A stretch of DNA of 9,284 nucleotides from Ruminococcaceae bacterium UBA1236 (GCA_002309055.1 DBWO01000016.1:49867-59150); one strand, 5' to 3'; positions 1-7,692 are shown, counted from the first letter of the stretch. The notes: generated by a model from the sequence alone, not told the origin. Numbers and translations: made by a program.

Positions 1-255
1 TGCACCGCCTGCCGCTACTGCACGGAGGGCTGCCCCGTGCAGATACCCATACCCGATATTTTCACGGCACGCAACAAGCAGCTTGTCTTCGGCAAAATCG
101 ACGAGGGCAACGCAGATTATGCGGACATTCTCTCAAAAGGCGCGGGCGCGGCGGACTGCATCGCCTGCGGACAGTGTGAGAGCGTTTGCCCGCAAAAGAT
201 AAATATAATCGAGAGACTGTCGGAATGCGCCGCCAATTTCTCGGTACTTAAATAA
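1..255 (+). CDS. Aldo/keto reductase, C-terminal 4Fe-4S part (5' end outside window)
   Basis: This is the last 84 codons of a gene that begins before the window; it is open from base 1 to the TAA at 253-255. It carries two copies of the CxxCxxCxxxCP pattern that binds [4Fe-4S] clusters: C1, C4, C7, C11 and C53, C56, C59, C63 (numbered from the window edge). Two such clusters near the C-terminus, with the protein ending shortly after the second, are typical of the clostridial aldo/keto reductases that add a ferredoxin-like tail to a TIM-barrel NAD(P)H reductase. The barrel is not visible, so that assignment rests on the tail alone; another dicluster ferredoxin-type oxidoreductase is possible. 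The glycosidase gene starts 17 nt downstream, suggesting co-transcription and perhaps reduction of a sugar or aldehyde in the same pathway (inference). Confidence 0.75.
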   Translation, partial: CTACRYCTEGCPVQIPIPDIFTARNKQLVFGKIDEGNADYADILSKGAGAADCIACGQCESVCPQKINIIERLSECAANFSVLK

Positions 256-272
256 AAACGGAAGGTGAAAAC

Positions 273-2105
273 ATGGTCAAGAGCATACCCTACAGCGCGG
301 TTAAAACGGAGGGCTTCTGGAAAAAGAGGGCCGATATAAACAGGGAAAGCACCATTCCCACAATCTACAAAAGATTTTCGGAAACGGGCAGATTCGGCGC
401 CCTTTCCTGCAAGCTTGAAGAAGGCATGCCCCGCCCCCATATTTTCTGGGACAGCGACGCGGCCAAGTGGATTGAGGCTTGCGCCTATTCGCTCAGGCAA
501 AACCCCGACAGTGAGCTTGAGAAGCAGGTTGACGGGCTCATTGACAGGATTGCCGCCGCCCAGCTTGAGGACGGATATTATAACTGCTACTACATCCCCT
601 GCGAACTTCAGAACCGCTTCACAAACAGGGACAATCACGAGCTTTACTGCGCCGGCCACCTGACCGAAGCCGCCGTTGCCTACTATGAAACTACGGGCAA
701 GGACAAGCTTCTGAATGTTATGAAAAAGTATCTTGAACTGATAATCAAGGTGTTTGTCACCGACGATTCCGCCTCTTTTTCAACCCCCGGTCACGAGGAA
801 ATCGAGCTTGCTCTGATAAAGCTCTATGAACTTACGGGTGAAGAAAAATACAAGGACCTCTGCGCCCATTTCATAAATACGAGGGGCACGAGCGAAAAGG
901 ACAAAGGCACGAGGGACTGGACGGGCCCCGATTACGATCAGTCGCATAAACCCGTAAGAGAGCTGAGAGAGGCGGTCGGACACAGCGTGAGGGCTCTGTA
1001 CCTTTACAGCGGTATGGCGGATCTCGCGCGCCACACGGGCGACAAAGAACTCATAAAGGCCTGCAAGGCGCTGTTTGACAATATAAATCTCAAAAGAATG
1101 TATGTTACCGGCGGTGTCGGCTCAACGGCGCACGGCGAGGCATTCACCGAGGATTATGACCTGCCGAATGACATCGCCTATTCGGAAACCTGCGCGTCCA
1201 TCGCGCTCACATACTTCTGCCGCCGTATGCTCCTTCTCGAACCCGATTCAAAATACGCGGACGCGGCGGAGCGCGCTTTTTATAACTGTGTGCTCGGCGG
1301 AGTTTCGCTTGACGGGCGGGCATTTTTCTATGTAAATCCGCTTGAAATAAACATAAGAAAACACGAACTGAGAAAGAAATATTACAACCGCCGCGAAAAC
1401 CTTCTGACACAAAGGATTGAGGTGTTTGACTGCTCCTGCTGCCCGCCCAATCTCGCGAGGGTTATCGCCTCATTCGGGGGCGAACTCTACACAAAGGATG
1501 AAAACACCGTATTTGCCCATCATTTCTGCAAGAGCACCGCGGAATTTGACGGCATAAAAATAAAGCAGGACACACGCTATCCCGCCTACGGCGACGTGAG
1601 ATTCACTGTGAGCGGCCTCAAAGGCGGCACCTTCGCCGTGAGAATCCCCGGCTGGTGCTCGTTCGCAACGCTTAACGGCGAGGCACTGCCGAAGGAAACG
1701 GTCAAAGGCTACATTTATCTTGATGTTACCGAAGACGAGCAGATATTTGATTTTTACTTTGATATGAAACCGCGTTTCGTTGCCGCGAATCCCGCTGTCG
1801 ATTCGGATCTCGGCAAGGTCTGCATAGCGAGAGGCCCCGTGATTTACTGCATGGAAAGCTCGCTTAACGGCGGAGTTAAACCCGGCAGAATTTCCGTTGA
1901 CACAAACGCCGTTTTCGGCTGTGAAGACGACGAAGAAACGGGCGCGATAAAGCTGACCGTCAAAGCGTTTGAGGACGCTGAGAGCGATAAGCTTTATTAC
2001 GATTACACAGCTGAAAAAAAGGAGCGTGAAATCGTGCTTCTGCCCTATTTTGCTTACGCGAATCACGGCGAGAGCGATATGGCGGTGTGGCTGAGAATGG
2101 CATAA
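273..2105 (+). CDS. GH127 family (DUF1680) beta-L-arabinofuranosidase-like glycoside hydrolase
   Basis: The 610-residue protein has an alpha/alpha-barrel catalytic half (roughly 1-420) and a beta-rich C-terminal part. The family signature is clear: E289 in the GEAF motif, then E305 and C307 in SETC, and C387, C389, C390 in CSCCPPN. In the characterised Bifidobacterium enzyme HypBA1, a zinc ion is held by Glu338, Cys340 and two Cys (417, 418), with Cys417 as nucleophile and Glu322 as acid/base. Here the 16-residue spacing between the two glutamates is identical, so E289 would be the acid/base and C389 the nucleophile. There is no signal peptide, so it should act in the cytoplasm on imported oligosaccharides. 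GGAAGGTG at 260-267 is the ribosome binding site. GH127 also contains members with other plant-glycan substrates, so exact specificity is open. Confidence 0.9.
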   Translation: MVKSIPYSAVKTEGFWKKRADINRESTIPTIYKRFSETGRFGALSCKLEEGMPRPHIFWDSDAAKWIEACAYSLRQNPDSELEKQVDGLIDRIAAAQLEDGYYNCYYIPCELQNRFTNRDNHELYCAGHLTEAAVAYYETTGKDKLLNVMKKYLELIIKVFVTDDSASFSTPGHEEIELALIKLYELTGEEKYKDLCAHFINTRGTSEKDKGTRDWTGPDYDQSHKPVRELREAVGHSVRALYLYSGMADLARHTGDKELIKACKALFDNINLKRMYVTGGVGSTAHGEAFTEDYDLPNDIAYSETCASIALTYFCRRMLLLEPDSKYADAAERAFYNCVLGGVSLDGRAFFYVNPLEINIRKHELRKKYYNRRENLLTQRIEVFDCSCCPPNLARVIASFGGELYTKDENTVFAHHFCKSTAEFDGIKIKQDTRYPAYGDVRFTVSGLKGGTFAVRIPGWCSFATLNGEALPKETVKGYIYLDVTEDEQIFDFYFDMKPRFVAANPAVDSDLGKVCIARGPVIYCMESSLNGGVKPGRISVDTNAVFGCEDDEETGAIKLTVKAFEDAESDKLYYDYTAEKKEREIVLLPYFAYANHGESDMAVWLRMA

Positions 2106-2132
2106 ATCAAACGCAATTCACGAGAGAAATAT

Positions 2133-4655
2133 ATGGAACAATATAATGTAACGGGCATGAGCTGCGCCGCCTGTCAGGCAAGAGTTGAAAAGGCGGTCAG
2201 CGCCGTTGAGGGCGTTGAAAGCTGTGCCGTAAATCTTCTTACAAATTCAATGGGCGTGAGCGGAACCGCTTCACCCGATGACATAATAAAAGCCGTAACG
2301 GCCGCGGGCTACGGCGCCTCGCTGAAAGAAAGCGGAAAAGCGCGTTACGGGGACGAGCTCAAAGACCGTGAAACACCTTTGCTCATAAGGCGTCTCGCTG
2401 TTTCGGCGTGCTTTCTTATCGCGCTGATGTACATTTCAATGGGTCACATGATGTGGGGCTTTCCCCTGCCCCGTTTTCTCACGGAAAATCATCTGACTCA
2501 CGCCCTTGTGCAGATGGCGCTCAGCGGAATAATTCTCATAATCAACCGCCGGTTTTTCATCAGCGGCGCGAAGGGAATAAAAAATCTTTCGCCGAATATG
2601 GATACGCTCATTTCGCTCGGCAGCGGCGTGAGCTTCGTGTGGAGCGTTTACATTGTTATTCTCATGGCGAAGTCTCAGGACGCGGCAGGCCTTATGGATC
2701 AGCTGTATTTTGAATCCGCGGCTATGATTTTAACGCTTATCACCTTGGGCAAAATGCTTGAGGCGAAAAGCAAGGGCAAAACAACGAGCGCTCTCAAAGC
2801 CCTTATGAATCTTTCTCCCGAAACGGCGAATCTCGTGAAGGACGGGACCGAAACGGTTATCCCCGCCGGAGAGCTCGCAATCGGCGATATTTTTGCCGTG
2901 AGAGCGGGCGAGAGAATACCCGTTGACGGCGTTGTGATAAGCGGCAGCGCATCCGTTGATGAATCCGCGCTCACGGGCGAGAGCCTGCCCGTTGACAAAG
3001 AGGAGGGCGAAAAAGTAAGCGCCGCCACGATGAGCACATCCGGCTATATGCTCTGCCGCGCGGAAAGAGTCGGCGAGGACACGACCCTCTCGCAGATTAT
3101 CCGCATGGTTTCGGAGGCATCCGCCACCAAGGCGCCAATCGCAAAAACGGCCGACAGAGTATCGGCAGTCTTTGTGCCTGCGGTTATCGGGATAGCGCTT
3201 GTCACCTTTATCTGCTGGCTTTTAGCAGGCAAAGAGGCCGCCTATGCGCTTGAGAGAGCGGTTTCCGTGCTTGTGATTTCCTGTCCGTGCTCGCTCGGGC
3301 TCGCAACCCCCGTTGCGATTATGGTGGGCAGCGGAGTGGGCGCTAAACACGGCATACTTTTCAAAACCTCGGCCTCGCTCGAAGAGGCGGGCAAAATGCA
3401 GATAATCGCCCTTGACAAAACGGGCACCGTCACAAGCGGCAGCCCCGAAGTTACGGATATTATTCCGGCCGGGGGCTTTACGAAAGAGTCGCTCATTAAC
3501 CTCGCCGCCTCGCTCGAAAGCAAGAGCGAGCATCCCCTCGCCAAAGCGATAGCCGCTTATGAGGGGGCGGAAATAAGCGACACAACAGATATAAAAACCT
3601 TTACGGGGAGCGGCATTACGGGCATTCTCGGCGGCAGTGAGCTTGCCGCGGGAAACCTCGGTTTCATCACGGAAAAAGCCGCAATCGATAACGCTTTCAA
3701 AGATAAAGCAAACGCCCTTTCCGAAGAGGGAAAAACTCCCCTTTTCTTCAGTGAAGGCGGTAAATTCGCCGGAATAATCGCCCTTGCGGACAGCATCAAG
3801 GATGACAGCGTTCAGGGCGTCAGTGAACTTGTGAATATGGGCATTAAGCCCGTTATGCTCACGGGCGACAACGAAAGGACGGCAAGCACCGTTGCCGCGA
3901 AAACAGGCATTGAAGAAACGGCCGCGTCCCTTATGCCGGGCGACAAGGAGAGCACCGTGAGGCAGCTTTCATCCCTGGGCAAAACGGCGATGGTCGGCGA
4001 CGGAATAAACGACGCCCCCGCCCTTGTGAGCGCAGATATCGGCATAGCGATAGGCGCGGGCACCGATGTCGCGGCGGACGCGGCAGACATAGTGCTTGTT
4101 AAAAGCCGGCTGACGGATGTTTCGGCCGCGGTTCGTCTGAGCCGCAGAACCCTGACGATAATAAGGCAGAATCTTTTCTGGGCGCTGTTTTACAACTGCC
4201 TGGGCATTCCTCTCGCGGCAGGCGTGTTCATCCCCCTGCTCGGATGGGAGCTGAACCCGATGTTCGGGGCGGCGGCAATGAGCCTGTCAAGCATTTGTGT
4301 TGTCACGAACGCGCTACGCCTGAACCTGTTTGATACAGGCGATTCATCAAAGGACAGACGCCTTAAAAACACACTCGCCGGGCAAAAACTTCTCAGTGAA
4401 AAAGCGGTGCAAAACGCCGGAAACGAAATAAAGGAGACCGATAAAATGACAAAGACAATACATATCACGGGTATGATGTGCCCGCATTGCGAAAACGCCG
4501 TAAAGACTGCCCTGGAAGGGATTGAGGGCGTCACCTCAGCCGCCGCGAGCCACGAAAAAGGCACGGCAGTTGTTACCCTCGGCGCGGATGTCGATAATGA
4601 AACGCTCGCGAAAGCCGTAACCGGCAAGGGCTACGAGGTAACCGGCATAGAATAA
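2133..4655 (+). CDS. copA: Cu(+)-exporting P1B-type ATPase with N- and C-terminal HMA domains
   Basis: This 840-residue membrane pump exports monovalent copper using ATP. Order of domains: HMA with GMSCAAC (C11, C14); four membrane helices between about 85 and 210; actuator domain with TGES at 281-284; a membrane helix near 345-365; the metal-transit helix with CPC at 384-386; phosphorylation site D428 in DKTGT; nucleotide domain with the SEHPLA motif; TGDN at 577-580; GDGIND at 622-627. The final helices carry Y687-N688 and M716-SLSS, which together with CPC are the copper(I) signature (P1B-1) rather than zinc or cadmium. After a ~40-residue linker comes a second HMA, GMMCPHC (C783, C786). 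A C-terminal HMA is uncommon in the classical CopA layout and looks like a fused CopZ. The gene starts 27 nt after the glycosidase with a weak upstream purine tract (GAGAGAA), and no CopY or CsoR gene is visible nearby. Confidence 0.95.
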   Translation: MEQYNVTGMSCAACQARVEKAVSAVEGVESCAVNLLTNSMGVSGTASPDDIIKAVTAAGYGASLKESGKARYGDELKDRETPLLIRRLAVSACFLIALMYISMGHMMWGFPLPRFLTENHLTHALVQMALSGIILIINRRFFISGAKGIKNLSPNMDTLISLGSGVSFVWSVYIVILMAKSQDAAGLMDQLYFESAAMILTLITLGKMLEAKSKGKTTSALKALMNLSPETANLVKDGTETVIPAGELAIGDIFAVRAGERIPVDGVVISGSASVDESALTGESLPVDKEEGEKVSAATMSTSGYMLCRAERVGEDTTLSQIIRMVSEASATKAPIAKTADRVSAVFVPAVIGIALVTFICWLLAGKEAAYALERAVSVLVISCPCSLGLATPVAIMVGSGVGAKHGILFKTSASLEEAGKMQIIALDKTGTVTSGSPEVTDIIPAGGFTKESLINLAASLESKSEHPLAKAIAAYEGAEISDTTDIKTFTGSGITGILGGSELAAGNLGFITEKAAIDNAFKDKANALSEEGKTPLFFSEGGKFAGIIALADSIKDDSVQGVSELVNMGIKPVMLTGDNERTASTVAAKTGIEETAASLMPGDKESTVRQLSSLGKTAMVGDGINDAPALVSADIGIAIGAGTDVAADAADIVLVKSRLTDVSAAVRLSRRTLTIIRQNLFWALFYNCLGIPLAAGVFIPLLGWELNPMFGAAAMSLSSICVVTNALRLNLFDTGDSSKDRRLKNTLAGQKLLSEKAVQNAGNEIKETDKMTKTIHITGMMCPHCENAVKTALEGIEGVTSAAASHEKGTAVVTLGADVDNETLAKAVTGKGYEVTGIE
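4431..4436 (+). promoter_or_regulatory. Internal ribosome binding site before codon 772 of copA
   Basis: AAGGAG sits inside the coding sequence, 9 nt before an in-frame ATG at the exact start of the C-terminal HMA domain. It is stronger than the purine tract in front of copA itself. Confidence 0.5.
4446..4655 (+). CDS. Possible internally initiated CopZ-like copper chaperone (in frame inside copA)
   Basis: ATG at 4446 is codon 772 of the copper ATPase and is in the same frame. Immediately upstream lies AAGGAG (4431-4436), leaving 9 nt to the ATG, which is optimal Shine-Dalgarno placement. Starting here would give a 69-residue protein that consists of exactly one HMA domain with GMMCPHC (its C12 and C15). 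That is the usual size and motif of free CopZ chaperones, which hand Cu(I) to CopA. The signal and the domain boundary coincide, which chance in a linker would rarely produce. Precedent: E. coli copA makes a short chaperone from the same gene, but by frameshifting at the N-terminal domain. Whether this start is used is inference; it may instead be a relic of a former separate copZ gene. Confidence 0.45.
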   Translation: MTKTIHITGMMCPHCENAVKTALEGIEGVTSAAASHEKGTAVVTLGADVDNETLAKAVTGKGYEVTGIE

Positions 4656-4750
4656 TCTGCCGGCAGGAAAACAGCTCCGGTACCTGCGGCGCATTTTACG
4701 CCGTCTTACGGGGCAATTTCCCGCTTTGACAAGTAAATCGCCTTTACAAT

Positions 4751-4796
4751 CCGCAAATGTAAAGTATTTTCGCTTTACATTTGCGGAAAATTTTTT
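4751..4796 (+). terminator. Rho-independent terminator after copA
   Basis: A perfect 14-bp inverted repeat, CCGCAAATGTAAAG (4751-4764) and its complement (4773-4786), has an 8-nt loop and is followed by AAAA and six T residues (4791-4796). It closes the reductase-glycosidase-copA run and insulates it from the murA promoter 20 nt further on. A third CTTTACA copy at 4742-4748 could pair with the left arm as an alternative fold. Confidence 0.9.
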
Positions 4797-4816
4797 AAGA
4801 AAATTATTTAAACCCC

Positions 4817-4845
4817 TTTTCAAGTGAAAATATATGTGTTATAAT
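4817..4845 (+). promoter_or_regulatory. Sigma-A promoter for murA, extended -10
   Basis: TTTTCA (4817-4822, 4 of 6 to TTGACA), a 17-bp spacer, and a perfect TATAAT (4840-4845) preceded by TGT at 4837-4839, which makes an extended -10 element. Transcription would start near 4852, giving a ~58-nt leader before the TTG start of murA. Confidence 0.85.
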
Positions 4846-4909
4846 CACCCTGTATGATGCTTTATCAGCTTTTTTTGCTCTCAAATAAAATGAAAGAAGG
4901 ATAACAATT

Positions 4910-6202
4910 TTGGAGAAGTTTGTTATCAACGGCGGCAACCCTCTCAGAGGCGAAGTCACCATAAGCGGCGCCAAAAACGCCGCCTTGGCCATTATCCCCG
5001 CCGCGATTCTGTCGCAGGATGTGTGCAGGATAGAAAACGTGCCCACATCGATAAGCGACGTCAGCTTCATGATTAAAACACTCAAGCACATCGGTGCCGG
5101 AGTTAAACTCATAGACAGAACCACAATCGAAATAGACTCACGCTTTGTGAATTCTTATGTCATCGCTCACGATATGACTAAGTATCTCAGGGCCTCCTAT
5201 TATTTCATAGGCGCCCTCCTGGGAAGGTTTCACAGGGCGCGTGTTGCTATGCCCGGCGGCTGCTACCTGGGCCCGAGACCCATTGACCAGCACATAAAAG
5301 GCTTTGAGGCGCTTGGCGCGAAGGTAACCGTTGAGGACAATGCGATTGTTGAAACAACGGCTGACGAGCTTGTGGGCAGCCCCATTTACCTTGACGTTGT
5401 CTCGGTCGGAGCAACTGTCAACATCATGCTCGCATCCGTTAAGGCGCAAGGCCTCACGATAATTGAAAACGCGGCGAAGGAGCCGCACATAGTTGACCTT
5501 GCAAACTTTCTTAACTCCATGGGCGCGGATATCAGAGGCGCCGGTACCGACGTTATCAAAATCCGCGGCACCGATCACCTTCACGGCTGCACCTATTCAA
5601 TAATTCCCGACCAGATTGAGGCCGGCACCTTCATGGTTGCCGCCGCCGCCACAAAGGGCAACGTGCTCATCAAAAACGTTATCCCCAAGCATCTTGAGTC
5701 CATCTCATCAAAGCTTGTTGAGTGCGGCGCGGTTGTTGAGGAATATGACGAGGCCGTAAGAGTTTCAATGGATACAAGGCCCGGCAAGTGCAACATCAAA
5801 ACGATGCCGCACCCCGGCTTCCCCACAGATATGCAGCCGCAGATGGCTGTGCTTCTCGCCCTTGCGGACGGCACAAGCATAGTGTCCGAAAGCATATGGT
5901 CCAACCGTTTCCGCTACACCGAGCAGCTCATGCGAATGGGCGCTTCCATCACGGTTGACGGCCAGATTGCCGTGATTCACGGCGTTGACGGTCTCAGGGG
6001 CGCTCCCGTCAGGGCGGACGATCTCAGAGCAGGCGCCGCGATGATAATCGCAGGCCTTGCCGCAAGCGGCAGAACGGAGATTGAGGATATTCTCTACATC
6101 GACAGAGGCTACGAAAACGTGGTTGAAAAATTCGGCAACCTCGGCGGCGATATAAGGCGCGTTTACTGCGTGGAGCCTTTTTCAAACGCCGACGCCGGCT
6201 GA
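4910..6202 (+). CDS. murA: UDP-N-acetylglucosamine 1-carboxyvinyltransferase
   Basis: MurA catalyses the first committed step of peptidoglycan synthesis in the cytoplasm, transferring enolpyruvate from PEP to UDP-GlcNAc; it is the target of fosfomycin. The 430-residue length fits the family. Key residues are present: K22 in SGAKNA, the PEP- and fosfomycin-reactive C118 in PGGCYLGPRPID (Cys115 in E. coli, where it is Asp in resistant species), D307 in FPTDMQPQ (Asp305), R373 in DLRAGAA (Arg371) and R399 in DRGYEN (Arg397). The start is TTG: GAAGG lies 9 nt upstream, an in-frame TAA at 4886-4888 rules out extension, and no in-frame ATG precedes K22. The cysteine indicates a fosfomycin-sensitive enzyme (inference). 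Many Firmicutes have two MurA paralogues; this window cannot show whether this is the only one. Confidence 0.97.
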   Translation: MEKFVINGGNPLRGEVTISGAKNAALAIIPAAILSQDVCRIENVPTSISDVSFMIKTLKHIGAGVKLIDRTTIEIDSRFVNSYVIAHDMTKYLRASYYFIGALLGRFHRARVAMPGGCYLGPRPIDQHIKGFEALGAKVTVEDNAIVETTADELVGSPIYLDVVSVGATVNIMLASVKAQGLTIIENAAKEPHIVDLANFLNSMGADIRGAGTDVIKIRGTDHLHGCTYSIIPDQIEAGTFMVAAAATKGNVLIKNVIPKHLESISSKLVECGAVVEEYDEAVRVSMDTRPGKCNIKTMPHPGFPTDMQPQMAVLLALADGTSIVSESIWSNRFRYTEQLMRMGASITVDGQIAVIHGVDGLRGAPVRADDLRAGAAMIIAGLAASGRTEIEDILYIDRGYENVVEKFGNLGGDIRRVYCVEPFSNADAG

Positions 6203-6222
6203 TAAAATATAATTCATATTTC

Positions 6223-6256
6223 AAAAGCTGTCGGGCTCCCCTCTCGGCAGCTTTTT
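6223..6256 (+). terminator. Hairpin with T-run between murA and walJ (terminator or attenuator)
   Basis: AAAAGCTGTCG (6223-6233) pairs with CGGCAGCTTTT (6245-6255) with one G-U pair, and the stem ends in TTTTT (6252-6256). The form is that of a short intrinsic terminator, but four of the Ts are used in the stem, and the walJ ribosome binding site (AGGTGAT, 6258-6264) begins one base later. It may end murA transcripts only partly, letting walJ-rlmH be read at a lower level. Confidence 0.6.
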
Positions 6257-6267
6257 CAGGTGATACT

Positions 6268-7056
6268 ATGGCAAAATTCTGTTCTCTCTTTTCATCAAGC
6301 AGCGGTAACTGCACATATATAGGCACCTCATCGGGCGGCATACTCATTGATATGGGTGTCAGCGCAAAAAGGACCGAGGAGGCGCTCGCGAATATCGGCG
6401 TTGACCCCAAAGACATCAAGGCGGTTTTCGTAACTCACGAGCACTCGGACCACATTTCGGGCCTTCGTGTTTTCGCCTCGCGCTACGGTATGCCCGTTTT
6501 CGCAACGGAAGGCACGCTCGACGGAATGACCGAAGCGGGCGTTTTCAATAAATCCAAGGTTGATGCCTATGTAATGCCCGAAAAAGGCATTGAAATAGCC
6601 GGCAATTTCATACGCAAATTCAAAACTCCGCACGACAGCAACGATTCCTGCGGATTCACCGTGATGACCGCTGACGGCAAGCGCCTTGCCGTTGCCACGG
6701 ATATGGGCACGGTGACGGACGAAGTGAGAAACGCCCTTTACGGCTGCGACCTTGTGCTGCTTGAATCTAACCACGATGTGAGGATGCTTCAGAACGGACC
6801 CTATCCCTATTATCTTAAGGTAAGGATTCTTTCGGACCGCGGTCATCTCAACAACGAGGCTGCGTCCGACCTCGCCTCATCTCTGCTGAATTCCGGCACA
6901 ACGAGATTTGTGCTCGGGCATCTGAGCAAAGAAAACAACATCCCCGGCCTCGCCTATGAAACCGCGAAGAGCGCTTTTGCCGCTCTCGGCGCGGAGGAAG
7001 GCAGGGACTATCTGCTGAATGTCGCGCTCGACCTTAACGAGCCGATACTGCTGTGA
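6268..7056 (+). CDS. walJ: MBL-fold metallo-hydrolase, WalJ/YycJ family
   Basis: This 262-residue cytoplasmic protein of the metallo-beta-lactamase fold is close to the usual ~264 residues of YycJ/WalJ. The dinuclear metal site is complete: H57, H59, D61, H62 in THEHSDH, D145 in ATDMG, H169 in ESNHD, and H218 in LGHLS. In Bacillus and relatives the gene sits in the walRK cell-wall regulatory operon, next to or near rlmH, and family members act as 5'-3' exonuclease or RNase-Z-like hydrolases with a role in DNA repair and cell division coordination. Here walRK is absent, but the walJ-rlmH order is kept, 8 nt apart, downstream of a cell-wall gene. The start is supported by AGGTGAT spaced just before ATG. 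The exact substrate in this organism is not known. Confidence 0.92.
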   Translation: MAKFCSLFSSSSGNCTYIGTSSGGILIDMGVSAKRTEEALANIGVDPKDIKAVFVTHEHSDHISGLRVFASRYGMPVFATEGTLDGMTEAGVFNKSKVDAYVMPEKGIEIAGNFIRKFKTPHDSNDSCGFTVMTADGKRLAVATDMGTVTDEVRNALYGCDLVLLESNHDVRMLQNGPYPYYLKVRILSDRGHLNNEAASDLASSLLNSGTTRFVLGHLSKENNIPGLAYETAKSAFAALGAEEGRDYLLNVALDLNEPILL

Positions 7057-7064
7057 GGTAAATT

Positions 7065-7544
7065 ATGCTCAACATAAACATCATCTGCCTCGGAAAGCTC
7101 AAGGAAGCTTATCTCAGGGACGCCTGCGCCGAATACGCGAAGCGCCTGGGTGCCTTCTGCAAGCTGAATATCACGGAGCTCACTCCCGCGCGCGTTTCGG
7201 ATAGCCCATCGGATGCCGAAATCGCCGCCGCGCTCAAAGACGAGGCAAAGCGGGTTCTCGCCTGTATTTCAAAGGGTGACAGCGTTTTTGCGCTTTGCAT
7301 TGAGGGCAAAGAGATTTCATCCGAAGACTTCGCTAAGGAGATAGAAAAATGCGCGCTCTCGGGCGAAAGCACCATTGATTTTATAATAGGCAGTTCATAC
7401 GGTCTCGCGCCCGAGGTTAAGCAGGCGGCGCGCCGCCTTTCCATGAGCCCGATGACCTTCCCGCATCAGCTCGCGAGAGTTATGCTTCTCGAACAGATTT
7501 ACAGGGCGTTTATGATAAACGGCGGAGGAAAATATCATAAGTAA
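7065..7544 (+). CDS. rlmH: 23S rRNA (pseudouridine-1915 N3)-methyltransferase RlmH
   Basis: RlmH is a small SPOUT-class methyltransferase that acts on assembled 70S ribosomes and methylates pseudouridine 1915 in helix 69 of 23S rRNA, using S-adenosylmethionine. The length (159 residues) is standard. Recognisable segments are the N-terminal CLGKLKEAYL strand-turn, the SAM-loop region FIIGSSYGL, and the C-terminal knot with MTFPHQLARVMLLEQIYRAF and the terminal YHK. The glycine-rich loop reads IGSS where many homologues have IGG, a minor variation. The ribosome binding site overlaps the stop codon of walJ (TGAGGT, 7054-7059), so the two are co-transcribed and probably translationally linked. 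Confidence 0.96.
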   Translation: MLNINIICLGKLKEAYLRDACAEYAKRLGAFCKLNITELTPARVSDSPSDAEIAAALKDEAKRVLACISKGDSVFALCIEGKEISSEDFAKEIEKCALSGESTIDFIIGSSYGLAPEVKQAARRLSMSPMTFPHQLARVMLLEQIYRAFMINGGGKYHK

Positions 7545-7547
7545 TCG

Positions 7548-7587
7548 AAAAACCGGGACAGAGGATCTTCTCCTGTCCCGGTTTTTT
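7548..7587 (+). terminator. Strong rho-independent terminator after rlmH
   Basis: AAAAACCGGGACAG (7548-7561) and its perfect complement (7573-7586) form a 14-bp stem with an 11-nt loop and end in six Ts (7582-7587). The A-run on the left arm would give a U-tract on the opposite strand, so it could act in both directions. It begins 4 nt after the rlmH stop codon. Confidence 0.95.
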
Positions 7588-7663
7588 GATCTGAGCCGTG
7601 ATTTATTATATTATGCTCTGCATATCCTGTTTTGCGTGTCCTCTCATATAATCAAAAAAACTC

Positions 7664-7692
7664 TTGACAAGTTGCAATCGATTGAGTACAAT
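7664..7692 (+). promoter_or_regulatory. Sigma-A promoter of the TSCPD-ohrR operon
   Basis: A perfect TTGACA (7664-7669), a 17-bp spacer and TACAAT (7687-7692, 5 of 6) form the strongest promoter in the window. The predicted transcription start is near 7699. The -10 lies inside a palindromic operator, and a second dyad fills the spacer. The promoter is therefore intrinsically strong and positioned for repression. Confidence 0.9.
7672..7686 (+). promoter_or_regulatory. Possible second, degenerate operator in the promoter spacer
   Basis: A perfect 10-bp palindrome, CAATCGATTG (7675-7684), lies between -35 and -10 and abuts the main operator. The 15-bp block is centred 15 bp from the centre of the perfect site, as for tandem dimer sites. 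It shares the CAAT/ATTG arms but only about half of the positions, so it would be a weaker site if used. Confidence 0.5.

Noticed and set aside
117..659. 180-codon minus-strand open frame crossing the reductase-glycosidase junction
   Set aside because: It overlaps two genes with clear motifs on the plus strand and has no family signature.
1470..2066. 198-codon open frame on the minus strand inside the glycosidase gene
   Set aside because: It is the antisense shadow of a well-supported gene; the translation shows no recognisable domain and there is no ribosome binding site.
4657..4666. CTGCCGGCAG palindrome right after the copA stop
   Set aside because: It has no loop and no T-tract, so it is not a terminator, and it matches no operator I recognise.
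4726..4750. TTGACA (4726-4731) followed by TACAAT (4745-4750)
   Set aside because: The spacer is only 13 bp, too short for a sigma-A promoter, and the -10 would lie directly before the terminator stem. The better promoter is at 4817-4845.
4890..4904. Four-codon ORF (MKEG) overlapping the murA Shine-Dalgarno
   Set aside because: It has no ribosome binding site of its own and is too short to judge; chance is the simplest explanation.
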